From Actinomycetes bacterium (GTDB lineage: Bacteria; Actinomycetota; Coriobacteriia; Coriobacteriales; Eggerthellaceae): a DNA stretch of 13,762 nt. The stretch is from contig JAEZDJ010000049.1 of assembly GCA_023429565.1 (NCBI GenBank), positions 1 through 13,762 of the forward strand, read 5' to 3'. The position numbers were made by a program, and so were the translations under genes. Positions 7,601-13,762 of the stretch are shown here, piece after piece (within the stretch, counting starts at the first letter, position 1; each line of letters starts with the position of its first letter). Under the pieces are notes generated by a model that saw only the letters and a program-made list of their open reading frames with translations, did not search any database and was not told the DNA's origin.

Positions 7601-7909
7601 ATGGATATGAAGAAGATGATGAAGCAGGCCCAGCGCATGCAGGCCGAACTTGCCAAGGCTCAGGACGAGATCAAGGACTTGACGTTTGAGGCCACCGTTG
7701 GCGGCGGCATGGTCAAGGCTGTCGCGGCGGGCGACATGTCCATCGAAAGCATTGCCATTGACAAGGATGCCGTTGATCCCGACGACGTCGACATGTTGCA
7801 GGACATGGTTTTGGCTGCTGTCAACGAAGCCCTGCGCGGCGTGTCCGACCTGAGCTCCCAACGGCTGAACGCCGCGACGGGCGGCATGAGCATTCCCGGC
7901 CTGATGTAG
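7601..7909 (+). CDS. ybaB: YbaB/EbfC family nucleoid-associated protein
   Basis: 102 aa, the usual size. ATG 7601 has a good AAGGAG at 7588-7593 (7-nt spacing). The N-terminal Met/Lys/Gln-rich helix (MDMKKMMKQAQRMQAELAKA) and the central VGGGMVKAVAAGD strand region are typical. The family forms a tweezer-like dimer that binds DNA. It is almost always encoded between dnaX and recR, as here, and is thought to link to recombination or repair, though its exact job is unclear. It begins 49 bp after dnaX and ends 15 bp before recR, so co-transcription is likely. Confidence 0.95.
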   Translation: MDMKKMMKQAQRMQAELAKAQDEIKDLTFEATVGGGMVKAVAAGDMSIESIAIDKDAVDPDDVDMLQDMVLAAVNEALRGVSDLSSQRLNAATGGMSIPGLM

Positions 7910-7924
7910 GGTCGGCGGCCTTTC

Positions 7925-8521
7925 ATGCACGCTGCGCCTTCCATACAAAAGCTTCTTGACGAACTTGAGCGGTTGCCGGGTGTCGGGCCGAAATCGGCCC
8001 AGAGGATGGCGTACTGGATACTCAACACCGACAAGGCGACGGCGCTCCGGCTTTCTGACGCGATTGCCGAAGTGAAGGATTCCGTTCGCTTCTGCACGCG
8101 CTGCTTCAACTATGCCGAGGGAGACCTGTGCGAGATATGTCAGTCGGGGAAGCGCGACGCACGCGTCATCTGCGTGGTCAGCGAGCCGAGAGACATCCCT
8201 CCCATCGAGCGGACAGCTGTGTTTTCGGGCGTGTACCACGTGCTGGGGGGCGCGCTTTCTCCGATGGAGGGCATCGGCCCCGACAGCCTTCATATCGCGG
8301 AACTCATGAAGCGCTTGGCATCCGACGAGGTGGACGAAGTCGTGCTGGCCACGAATCCCAATATCGAGGGTGAAACGACGGCTGCCTATCTCGCGCGCCT
8401 CATCAAGCCTCTCGGCATTCGCGTCACGCGACCTGCCAGCGGCCTGCCCGTTGGCGGAGACCTTGAATTTGCCGACGAGGTGACGCTTGGCCGCGCGATC
8501 GAGGCGCGGCGTCCGCTCTAG
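7925..8521 (+). CDS. recR: Recombination mediator protein RecR
   Basis: 198 aa, standard length. The helix-hairpin-helix is LPGVGPKSAQRMAY (17-30). A C4 zinc site follows (Cys57, Cys60, Cys69, Cys72), then a Toprim domain starting at VICVVSEPRD (81-90, Glu87) with NPNIEGE (144-150). The C-terminal TRPASGLPVGGDLEFAD segment is characteristic. RecR, with RecO and RecF, loads RecA on SSB-coated single-stranded DNA at gaps. ATG 7925 gives the canonical N-terminus, although only weak Shine-Dalgarno sequence precedes it (GTAGGG). It ends the replication/repair cluster. Confidence 0.97.
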   Translation: MHAAPSIQKLLDELERLPGVGPKSAQRMAYWILNTDKATALRLSDAIAEVKDSVRFCTRCFNYAEGDLCEICQSGKRDARVICVVSEPRDIPPIERTAVFSGVYHVLGGALSPMEGIGPDSLHIAELMKRLASDEVDEVVLATNPNIEGETTAAYLARLIKPLGIRVTRPASGLPVGGDLEFADEVTLGRAIEARRPL

Positions 8522-8556
8522 CCGCCCGCCGTGCTGCCAGGTGGCGCGACGGGCGG
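8522..8556. other. GC-rich hairpin directly after recR
   Basis: CCGCCCG (8522-8528) pairs with CGGGCGG (8550-8556), starting one base after the recR stop. There is no T-run after it, so it is at best a Rho-assisted or 3'-stabilising hairpin. Confidence 0.3.
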
Positions 8557-8646
8557 TGGCCTGATCGCGGCGAATCGCATCGCCCCGGCGGGATGACTCG
8601 TCCTTGGGTTGCCGGACTCCGCCGGGCTCTCGGCGTTTTCTCGGGT

Positions 8647-9171
8647 TCACGCTTGATTCGGTTCGGCCGTCTGTTGGAAGCAAGGCCTGCTTTCCCTGTG
8701 CCGAGCTTCCTTCCTGCCGGGGAGGGGCCATGCCCGCCGCCCGGCGATGCGGTCCCGTTTTCGCGCACGTTTCCTCGGATTGGCAGAAGGGTCCCTGTAT
8801 GGGCGGATTTCCCAGAAGGGGAACGCCGGTGAAACGTGTGGTCTGGGATTTCCCCTGGGGCCAAAAAGATCCCCTGGCGAAAAGCTGCACAAACCTCTCG
8901 ATTTCGACCGATCCGAGCTGTCTTGCCCCTTGGGGACGCTGGGCTGGATTGCGCTCCAACGCGTCCGATGCGGTTCGACGCGGTCCTGCCGAACGGGGCT
9001 TGCCGCAGTCCGGCCCAGCTTGACGCGATCCGTCCCGAACGGGCTCGTCCCGTTGGGGCGATCTCTGCCCGACGGGGACCAGGCAAAGTCGTCGTTCCAG
9101 TTCAGGATGCTTGTGGGTGCGGTTTCGGCCGACTCGGTGCACGATTCGGCCAGGGTCTGGACATGACTCAC
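8647..9171 (-). CDS. Candidate hypothetical ORF with in-frame SPxxxDR repeats (uncertain)
   Basis: A 174-aa reading frame from GTG 9171, with AAGGA about 10 nt upstream. It resembles no family I recognise. The first ~30 residues (VSHVQTLAESCTESAETAP onward) have ordinary composition; the rest is rich in Arg, Pro and Ser and may be spurious. Residues ~32-72 contain three imperfect repeats: SPSGRDRPNGT, SPFGTDRVKLGRTAA and SPVRQDRVEPHRTRW. Their spacings (33 and 45 bp) are multiples of three, and third codon positions stay GC-rich there. Both are compatible with coding but neither is proof in a GC-rich genome. It lies downstream of a minus-strand promoter and a hairpin leader. The alternative is simply a long open frame in non-coding DNA, which I consider more likely. 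Confidence 0.2.
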   Translation of the reverse strand: MSHVQTLAESCTESAETAPTSILNWNDDFAWSPSGRDRPNGTSPFGTDRVKLGRTAASPVRQDRVEPHRTRWSAIQPSVPKGQDSSDRSKSRGLCSFSPGDLFGPRGNPRPHVSPAFPFWEIRPYRDPSANPRKRARKRDRIAGRRAWPLPGRKEARHRESRPCFQQTAEPNQA

Positions 9172-9197
9172 GGCTCCTGCTTCCTTGTTGCCGTGAG
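9167..9197. repeat. Perfect inverted repeat (hairpin 1 of four)
   Basis: CTCACGGC (9167-9174) and GCCGTGAG (9190-9197) are perfectly complementary with a 15-nt loop. On the minus strand the loop carries AAGGA and AGGAG, which resemble Shine-Dalgarno sequence, just ahead of GTG 9171. Confidence 0.6.
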
Positions 9198-9198
9198 A

Positions 9199-9245
9199 AA
9201 GAAAGCGGGCCGGGCGCTCTCGAAAGACGCCCGGCCCGCTTTCTT
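9199..9245 (-). terminator. Very strong terminator-like hairpin (hairpin 2 of four)
   Basis: An 18-bp perfect stem, with AAGAAAGCGGGCCGGGCG (9199-9216) pairing with 9228-9245, plus an inner TCT/AGA stem with a CGAA tetraloop. On the minus strand it is followed by TTTCTTTCT, good for termination; on the plus strand it is followed only by CGAAAAG. Confidence 0.7.
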
Positions 9246-9255
9246 CGAAAAGAGG

Positions 9256-9295
9256 AAGGGTTCTGCCCCCTCCAAAAAACAGAACCCTTTTCTTT
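9256..9295 (+). terminator. Intrinsic terminator (hairpin 3 of four)
   Basis: AAGGGTTCTG (9256-9265) pairs perfectly with CAGAACCCTT (9280-9289) and is followed by TTCTTT on the plus strand, a textbook intrinsic terminator. The nearest plus-strand gene, recR, ends about 730 bp upstream, so either recR has a very long 3' tail or an unrecognised transcript ends here. Confidence 0.8.
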
Positions 9296-9319
9296 ACCGA
9301 AGCAAAAAGCCTCCGTAAA
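9293..9319. repeat. Imperfect inverted repeat with poly-A/T loop (hairpin 4 of four)
   Basis: TTTACCGAAGC (9293-9303) faces GCCTCCGTAAA (9309-9319) around AAAAA. On the minus strand this is an 11-bp stem with one G/G mismatch, one G-U pair and a TTTTT loop, lying right at the predicted transcript start. Confidence 0.5.
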
Positions 9320-9329
9320 TGCAGTGCCA

Positions 9330-9358
9330 AGTATACCGTGTTCTCCACGAAATCACAA
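9330..9358 (-). promoter_or_regulatory. Minus-strand promoter facing the hairpin array
   Basis: On the minus strand, TTGTGA (9353-9358), a 17-bp spacer and TATACT (9330-9335) form a good sigma-70-type promoter. No annotated minus-strand gene lies downstream for more than 5 kb, so its product is unexplained. Confidence 0.55.
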
Positions 9359-9584
9359 CATTTATTTTCGGTCACCGACAACGGCCACGTCCGTCCTTCC
9401 CTCATGCCTGCTTCGGGTTTTGCGGGGGTTTCGGCGCCCGTTTCGACGGTCTGCGGCTGCTGTCGTTTCGGGAGTCGCGGAGGCGAGGCGTGCTCGTGCC
9501 GCTGTCGCTGGCCGCCCCCGGCGCCGCGCAACCGGCGGGTGGGGAGGAGGTGGGGGATCCGAGGCCTTGGGACTTCCTCCTGCC

Positions 9585-9615
9585 TTGGGAAAGATGGGTT
9601 TGGCCATGCTATACT
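9585..9615 (+). promoter_or_regulatory. Promoter of the mobBA operon
   Basis: The extended -10 sequence TGCTATACT (9607-9615) lies 24 bp before the mobBA ATG. TTGGGA (9585-9590) is a possible -35 at a long 19-bp spacing, which an extended -10 can tolerate. The leader would be under 20 nt. Confidence 0.55.
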
Positions 9616-9639
9616 GAGGGCCGAAAGGACGAGTGCATT

Positions 9640-10980
9640 ATGGTGAACATACCTAGTCCCGCCCTGTCTGTCGTGGGGCGGCATAATTCCGGCAAGACGA
9701 CGCTGATCGAGCGTCTCATAGCCGAGTTGGTCTCCCGGGGCCGCGATGTGGGGAGCGTGAAGCACCACAGTCACGTGGGCTTTGACATCGACTATCCGGG
9801 CAAGGACTCGTATCGGCACCGTGCGGCGGGGGCGTCTGAGACCGTCATTGCCGCGCCTGGCCAAGTGGCGTGCATCAAGACGATCGATGGCGAGAGGGAA
9901 TGTTCCGACATCGTGCGCGGCATGCCGGGTCATGACGTCATCGTCGTCGAGGGGTATCGCAAAAGCGGCCTGCCGACGATCGAGATCATGCGCTCGGCGA
10001 ACGAGGCCGATGCGCGCGTGGCCGAAGTGTTCGCTGAGGGCGCTCGGCAGGGGTGGCCCTTGGGAACGGATTTCACACAGTTCACGCGCGGCACGGTTCC
10101 ACCGGCCGACGATGAGCGTGCGCGCGAGGCCCTGCGGCGTGCGGAGCAGGAGGACGACGCGTCTGCTGCGGGCGATCACTTCAAAGTTCAGCATCCCGAT
10201 CGCGTGGACATTTCCAACAAGTTGCCGACGGCCGACACCGTTGCCATCGTCACCGATATGGAAGCGGCTCATCATGCGGCGGAGCTCTATGGCGTGCCTG
10301 CGTTCGGTCTCGATGACGTCGCGGCGTTGGCCGATTTCGTGGAGGAGCGTTTCGTCCGCCCCCGGGTGACGGTTGTCATCCAGGCGGGCGGGGAGAGCCG
10401 CCGCATGGGGCGCAGCAAGGCGACGGTTCCCTTCGCGGGGCGGCCGTTGATCTGCCGGCTCATCGATCGGCTGGGCCCGGTTGCCGACGATCTGGTGGTC
10501 ACGACGAACGAACCTGACAACCTGGTGTTTCTCCATTCCGAGTTTCCTCAGTATCGCATCCAGCTTGTCTGCGACTCGCTTGACTATCGGGGGGCTCTGC
10601 CAGGCCTGTACACGGCCATGCAGGCGGCGCGCAACCCCTATGTCGCCGTTGTGGCGTGCGACATGGTATTTGCCTCCGCTTCCTTGGTGGTCGCCGAGGC
10701 CCTTGCCATGAATGAGTCGGGTGCCGATGTAGTCGTTCCCGTCAACAAGCATGGCTACGAACCGTTTCATGCCATGTATCGGCGCATGGCCTGCTTGCCG
10801 GCCGTGCGCAGGGCCCTCGAGAACGGGGAGAAGCGGGCGCAGGCCTTTTTCTCCCAGGTGAAAGTGCTCGAGTTCCCCCAATCGGCCGTGTTGGAAGCGG
10901 AGCCGATGGGCGGCTGCTTCATCAACGCGAACACGCCAGACGAGTTGCGGGCGCTCGAAGAGTCCTTTTTGGAAGAATAG
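9640..10980 (+). CDS. mobBA: MobB-MobA fusion: molybdenum cofactor guanylylation
   Basis: 446 aa from ATG 9640, with AAAGGA at 9624-9629; the frame is open further upstream but the promoter lies inside that stretch. Residues 1-~235 are MobB-like: P-loop GRHNSGKT (13-20), VGSVKHHSHVGFDIDYPGKDS, and VIVVEGYRKSGLP (100-112). Residues ~240-446 are MobA-like: QAGGESRRMGRSKA (248-261, with Lys260), RGALPGLYTAM, CDM (340-342), and CFINANTPDEL near the end. MobA transfers GMP from GTP to molybdopterin, giving the bis-MGD cofactor of DMSO-reductase-family enzymes; MobB is a GTP-binding helper. Residues ~125-195 form a charged insertion beyond usual MobB length. The usual CDMPF reads CDMVF here. First gene of a probable three-gene operon. 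Confidence 0.9.
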   Translation: MVNIPSPALSVVGRHNSGKTTLIERLIAELVSRGRDVGSVKHHSHVGFDIDYPGKDSYRHRAAGASETVIAAPGQVACIKTIDGERECSDIVRGMPGHDVIVVEGYRKSGLPTIEIMRSANEADARVAEVFAEGARQGWPLGTDFTQFTRGTVPPADDERAREALRRAEQEDDASAAGDHFKVQHPDRVDISNKLPTADTVAIVTDMEAAHHAAELYGVPAFGLDDVAALADFVEERFVRPRVTVVIQAGGESRRMGRSKATVPFAGRPLICRLIDRLGPVADDLVVTTNEPDNLVFLHSEFPQYRIQLVCDSLDYRGALPGLYTAMQAARNPYVAVVACDMVFASASLVVAEALAMNESGADVVVPVNKHGYEPFHAMYRRMACLPAVRRALENGEKRAQAFFSQVKVLEFPQSAVLEAEPMGGCFINANTPDELRALEESFLEE

Positions 10981-10983
10981 CGG

Positions 10984-12144
10984 ATGGCGGGGAGGCTCAT
11001 GCCGAATCTCATCGATGTCATAGAGGTTGCCGAAGCGCTTGAGGGGAAGGCCGTCTATCTTGCGCCGGATCGCTGCGTTGTCGTGCGCAACCGCAACGCC
11101 TCATGCGAGAAATGCCGCGAGGCATGTCCGGTCGATGCCGTTTTCGCTGCCGACAACGCGTTGGTCCTCGATCCTGGCCGCTGCGTGGCATGCGGAGCCT
11201 GCACCACGGTCTGTCCGACCGAGGCGCTCATTCCCCTTGAGCCGCTTGACGACGAGCTTGCCGTGGCCGCCGCCCATGCCATCGAAGCTTCCGAGGGATC
11301 TTCGGTGTTCGCTTGCGCGCGCATTGCATCGAAAGGCAAGGGGGATCCCGACAAGTATGCGGCTGTTCCTTGCCTTGCCCGCATGGAGGAAAGCGTGCTG
11401 GTGGGCTTGGCGTCACGTGGGACGAACGACGTCCTTCTTGTGGACGGGACGTGTTCCACGTGCAAGTTCCGTGCCTGCAATCCGGGCATTGACGAAACCG
11501 TGGCCTCTGCCAACACGCTGATTGCCGCCCAGGGTTCCGACGCGCGCGTGCGCCGTGCCTCGGCGTTTCCCGAACAGGTGCTGTTGGAGGATCGGCGGGG
11601 CTTGCTCGGCGCTTCCCGCCGAGGGTTTTTTGCCCAGGCCCGCGACGCCGCGAAGGAGGCGGCGGGAAAGTCGGTCGAGGTCGCCTTCAAGAGCGAACAT
11701 GCTGCGCAGCCCACGCTGTATGATCGCCTGCGCATGTCCGATGCGGGGACGATGCCTCAGTTCAAGCCCGAGCGGCGCATGCATGTGCTCGATGCCATGG
11801 ATCGCTTGGGACGGTCGGTGGTGCCGCAGATTGACACCCGGCTGTTTGGGAATGTGATCATCGACGAAGCTTCCTGCTCCGCCTGTGGCATGTGCGCCGT
11901 GTTTTGCCCGACGGGGGCATTGAGGAAAAGCGATGCCGTGCCCGAGGGGGGCGTGGGAAGCTATCTTGAGTTTTCGACGGCGGAATGCGTGCAATGCAAC
12001 CTGTGCGCCGACGTGTGCTTGAAGAAGAGCTTGCGCGTCGATTCGGTCGTGTCAACCGAGGAGCTGTTCGATTTCGAGCCGCGCCTCATCCATCTTCCCG
12101 ATCCGCCGGCTCGGACCGGCGTGCTCTCGGGCTTGAAGAGGTAA
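10984..12144 (+). CDS. Multi-cluster 4Fe-4S ferredoxin-type protein
   Basis: 386 aa, with no signal peptide, so probably cytoplasmic. Cysteine groups in order: Cys31 with C41xxC44xxxC48P (first cluster, atypical spacing); C67xxC70xxC73xxxC77P (standard); Cys111, Cys130 and CSTCKFRACNP (157-167) in a middle domain; C298xxC301xxC304xxxC308P; and C335xxC338xxC341xxxC345. Up to four [4Fe-4S] clusters plus a possible extra site make it an electron-transfer protein; partners are unknown. ATG 10984 leaves a 3-bp gap after mobBA and has GGAAG 8 nt upstream. ATG 10999 is an alternative, but its GGAGG is only 3 nt away. Its position between mobBA and a CcdA fusion suggests electron delivery to, or maturation of, a molybdoenzyme or exported redox protein (inference). 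Confidence 0.8.
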   Translation: MAGRLMPNLIDVIEVAEALEGKAVYLAPDRCVVVRNRNASCEKCREACPVDAVFAADNALVLDPGRCVACGACTTVCPTEALIPLEPLDDELAVAAAHAIEASEGSSVFACARIASKGKGDPDKYAAVPCLARMEESVLVGLASRGTNDVLLVDGTCSTCKFRACNPGIDETVASANTLIAAQGSDARVRRASAFPEQVLLEDRRGLLGASRRGFFAQARDAAKEAAGKSVEVAFKSEHAAQPTLYDRLRMSDAGTMPQFKPERRMHVLDAMDRLGRSVVPQIDTRLFGNVIIDEASCSACGMCAVFCPTGALRKSDAVPEGGVGSYLEFSTAECVQCNLCADVCLKKSLRVDSVVSTEELFDFEPRLIHLPDPPARTGVLSGLKR

Positions 12145-12152
12145 GGATACCG

Positions 12153-13451
12153 ATGGGCTTCTCCCTCGAGACAAGCGTTCCTGTTCTCGCCGTGTTCGTC
12201 CAAGGGCTGCTAAGCTTCTTCTCTCCCTGCGTCCTTCCCCTCATTCCGCTGTATGTGGGATATCTCGCCGGCGGAGCCAAGACGGAGTCGGAGGATGGCC
12301 GGGTTGAGTATCCTCGCAAGAAGGTTCTCGTCAACACCCTTTTCTTTGTCGTTGGGGTGAGCTTCGCATTCTTCCTGCTTGGATTCGGGTTCACGGCTCT
12401 CGGTCGATTCTTCACGGGCAACCAGCGCCTGTTCGCCGTCGCGGCGGGCGTGGTGATGGTTGTGTTTGGCCTGTACATGCTGGGCGTGTTCGGGAAATCT
12501 CGGGCGGTCGAGACCGAGCGCCGCCTGCCATTCAGGCTGGATCGTTTTGCCATGAACCCCCTGATCGCTCTCGTGTTGGGGTTCACGTTCAGCTTTGCCT
12601 GGACGCCTTGCGTGGGTCCGGTGCTGACAAGCGTCCTCCTGATGGCATCGTCGAGTTCGTCCGCCGCCATGGGTTTCGTTCTCATCGGCGTGTACACGGT
12701 GGGCTTTGTGCTTCCCTTTCTTGCGGTCGGGCTGTTCACGGGGGAGGTCCTTCGATTCTTCCGCAACCATGGCAACGTGGTGCAATACACCGTCAAGGTC
12801 GGCGGCGCCTTGCTCATCGCCATGGGCATCCTGACGGCGACGGGGTGGATGAACGGTGTGACGGGCTATCTCTCGTCCTTCGGCGGCGTCAGCGGCAGCC
12901 AGGAGCAGACGGCCGATACCGACGGAGCGGAAGAGGAGTCCTCCTCATCGTCGAGCGGGACTGATGATGCCGCGACCGACGATGTCGTGCAGGTCGCTCC
13001 TCAGGCAGATCTCGTGCTCGTTGACCAGCAGGGCGTTGAGCATCGCCTGTCGGACTATCGCGGGAAGACGGTGCTCGTCAACTTCTTCACCACGTGGTGC
13101 GGGCCCTGCCAGCGAGAGATACCCGACCTTGAGGCGCTGTACCGTGCCCGCGGCGAAAATGCGGGAGAGGTGGTGGTGGTCGGTGTGGCGAATCCGAAAA
13201 CGGCCGATCATCCCACGAACGCCGACGTGAGCGAAGCTGAGCTTGGGCAGCGCATAGAAGAGCTCGGCATCACCTATCCTGTGCTCATGGACACGGAGGG
13301 CACGATGTTCTCGGCATATGGCGTGCGTTCGTATCCGACGACGTTCATGATAGGCCGGGATGGGGCGGTGTTCGGGTATGTGAGCGGCATGCTCACCGCC
13401 GACATGATGAACAGCATCGTCGAACAGGCGATGACCGGCAATCGTCTCTAG
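12153..13451 (+). CDS. ccdA: CcdA-type thiol-disulfide transporter fused to a TlpA/ResA-like thioredoxin domain
   Basis: 432 aa from ATG 12153; AAGGA at 12143-12147 overlaps the stop of the preceding gene. Residues 1-~235 are the CcdA membrane domain, about six transmembrane segments. They carry the paired active cysteines in SFFSPCVLPLIPLY (Cys26) and AWTPCVGPVL (Cys153), the couple that moves electrons from cytoplasmic thioredoxin outward. An acidic Ser-rich linker (~247-282) leads to an extracytoplasmic thioredoxin-fold domain with FFTTWCGPCQREIP (Cys316, Cys319) and the cis-Pro loop SYPTTFMIG. A transporter joined to its receiver implies a self-contained reductant relay, typically for haproprotein thiols in cytochrome c maturation or for exported protein repair. 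It lacks a CcdA-only ending, so it is a true fusion in a single frame. Last gene of the presumed mobBA operon. Confidence 0.93.
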   Translation: MGFSLETSVPVLAVFVQGLLSFFSPCVLPLIPLYVGYLAGGAKTESEDGRVEYPRKKVLVNTLFFVVGVSFAFFLLGFGFTALGRFFTGNQRLFAVAAGVVMVVFGLYMLGVFGKSRAVETERRLPFRLDRFAMNPLIALVLGFTFSFAWTPCVGPVLTSVLLMASSSSSAAMGFVLIGVYTVGFVLPFLAVGLFTGEVLRFFRNHGNVVQYTVKVGGALLIAMGILTATGWMNGVTGYLSSFGGVSGSQEQTADTDGAEEESSSSSSGTDDAATDDVVQVAPQADLVLVDQQGVEHRLSDYRGKTVLVNFFTTWCGPCQREIPDLEALYRARGENAGEVVVVGVANPKTADHPTNADVSEAELGQRIEELGITYPVLMDTEGTMFSAYGVRSYPTTFMIGRDGAVFGYVSGMLTADMMNSIVEQAMTGNRL

Positions 13452-13762
13452 AAACGTTCTTCGAGGCGCGGTCGCGTGCCGGGAGGGATCGCTTTCCGTT
13501 GGGAGGCGGCGAGTCCGCAGGCATGCTGGGGGCGACCCCGAAGACTCCTCAATGCGATCCAGCGAAAAGAGGCCTCTGCCGAGGGGTTCTTCCGACGGCT
13601 GCTTCCGATGGGGAGGCTGCGTGGGGACGAGGGCCAGGGAGTTTGTAATCTCTAGTGCAGGTTTTCAATGCAGGTTTGTTTTGCCTGACTAATTGCAGGT
13701 TTTCCTGCACTAGGGACAGCCTGAGGGGTGCTCCGTCCGGGAAATCTCTACGTTTTTCTGTA
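13452..13762. other. Terminal intergenic stretch without a gene
   Basis: No coding frame or clear intrinsic terminator for the upstream operon is seen. A weak CCTC/GAGG stem near 13580 is followed by TTCTT. The AT-rich block at 13640-13715 contains the TGCAGG repeat element. The region is cut by the window edge. Confidence 0.5.
13652..13713. repeat. 62-bp element of TGCAGG direct and inverted repeats
   Basis: The ends are perfect 10-bp inverted repeats, CTAGTGCAGG (13652-13661) and CCTGCACTAG (13704-13713). Inside, TGCAGGTTT occurs at 13656, 13669 and 13694, two of the copies extending to TGCAGGTTTTC, and a CAGG/CCTG pair (13671-13674, 13684-13687) can form a central stem. It may be a multi-site operator or an extragenic palindrome. 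Confidence 0.6.

Larger units (their letters stand above)
9192..9323 (-). ncRNA. Candidate structured small RNA or leader RNA (minus strand)
   Basis: A transcript from the minus-strand promoter at 9330-9358 would begin near 9323. It would fold into hairpins at 9293-9319, 9256-9289 and 9199-9245, and could stop at the U-rich tract (TTTCTTTCT) that follows the last stem. That gives about 130 nt. It matches no RNA family I know. It may equally be an attenuator leader for a downstream minus-strand gene. Confidence 0.27.
8522..9639. other. 1.1-kb intergenic region without a recognisable gene
   Basis: No known protein or RNA family is recognised. Plus-strand frames here are Arg/Pro-rich and look random. 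The stretch holds two copies of GGATTTCCC (8805-8813, 8846-8854), imperfect repeats at 8956-9078, a run of four hairpins at 9167-9319, a minus-strand promoter at 9330-9358 and the mobBA promoter near 9610. RNase P RNA, tmRNA and 6S signatures were looked for by eye and not found. Confidence 0.6.

Noticed and set aside
5578..7656. A 692-aa open frame antisense to dnaX
   Set aside because: Arg-rich antisense shadow of an unmistakable dnaX, with no motif and no ribosome-binding site.
7100..9142. A 680-aa minus-strand frame across recR and ybaB
   Set aside because: Antisense to three clear plus-strand genes; low-complexity Arg/Pro/His translation.
9319..9639. Upstream extension of the MobBA frame
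   Set aside because: The extended -10 promoter lies inside it and the translation is low complexity; ATG 9640 places the P-loop at the usual position.
8647..10881. A 744-aa minus-strand frame running across mobBA and the intergenic gap
   Set aside because: Most of it is antisense to mobBA. Only the part beyond 9171 is kept as a low-confidence candidate.

Overview
This is a GC-rich bacterial chromosomal window. It is mostly housekeeping genes: aspS, the 4.5S signal recognition particle RNA gene (ffs), dnaX, ybaB and recR. A second block, mobBA, a 4Fe-4S protein and a CcdA-thioredoxin fusion, points to an anaerobic, molybdoenzyme-rich respiratory lifestyle. High GC, the gene content and the short bacterial SRP RNA suggest a Coriobacteriia/Eggerthellales-type actinobacterium. 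That placement is inference from protein flavour and could not be checked by search. No IS element, CRISPR array, tRNA or rRNA was seen.

Left part (1-4543). A non-coding leader precedes aspS (365-2143, +). aspS converges on a radical SAM gene (2305-3768, -), with a GC-rich hairpin between them. The radical SAM gene is divergent from a TetR-family regulator (3914-4543, +). The 145-bp gap between these two holds a strong minus-strand promoter (TTGTCT, 16 bp, TATAAT). Just downstream of it is a 24-bp near-perfect palindrome, the obvious candidate operator for the TetR protein.

Middle part (4544-8521, all +). ffs is followed closely by a DedA-family membrane protein, then by the conserved replication/repair trio dnaX-ybaB-recR. 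DnaX has Asp where the second zinc-ligand Cys normally sits.

Gap (8522-9639). There is no recognisable gene for 1.1 kb, but it is not featureless. Positions 9167-9319 hold four consecutive inverted repeats. Two of them are terminator-like, one for each direction. A good minus-strand promoter (TTGTGA, 17 bp, TATACT) faces into this array. Beyond the array is a minus-strand reading frame with in-frame imperfect repeats (SPxxxDR). This could be a small structured RNA, or the regulated leader of an undescribed gene. It is the least explained part of the window.

Right part (9640-13451, +). Three tightly packed genes follow an extended -10 promoter. They are a MobB-MobA fusion for molybdenum cofactor guanylylation, a four-cluster 4Fe-4S protein, and a CcdA-thioredoxin fusion that should pass reductant across the membrane. 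Gaps between them are 3 and 8 bp, so they probably form an operon serving maturation or electron supply of exported Mo/Fe-S/haem enzymes. The window ends with a 62-bp element made of TGCAGG half-sites in direct and inverted orientation (13652-13713).
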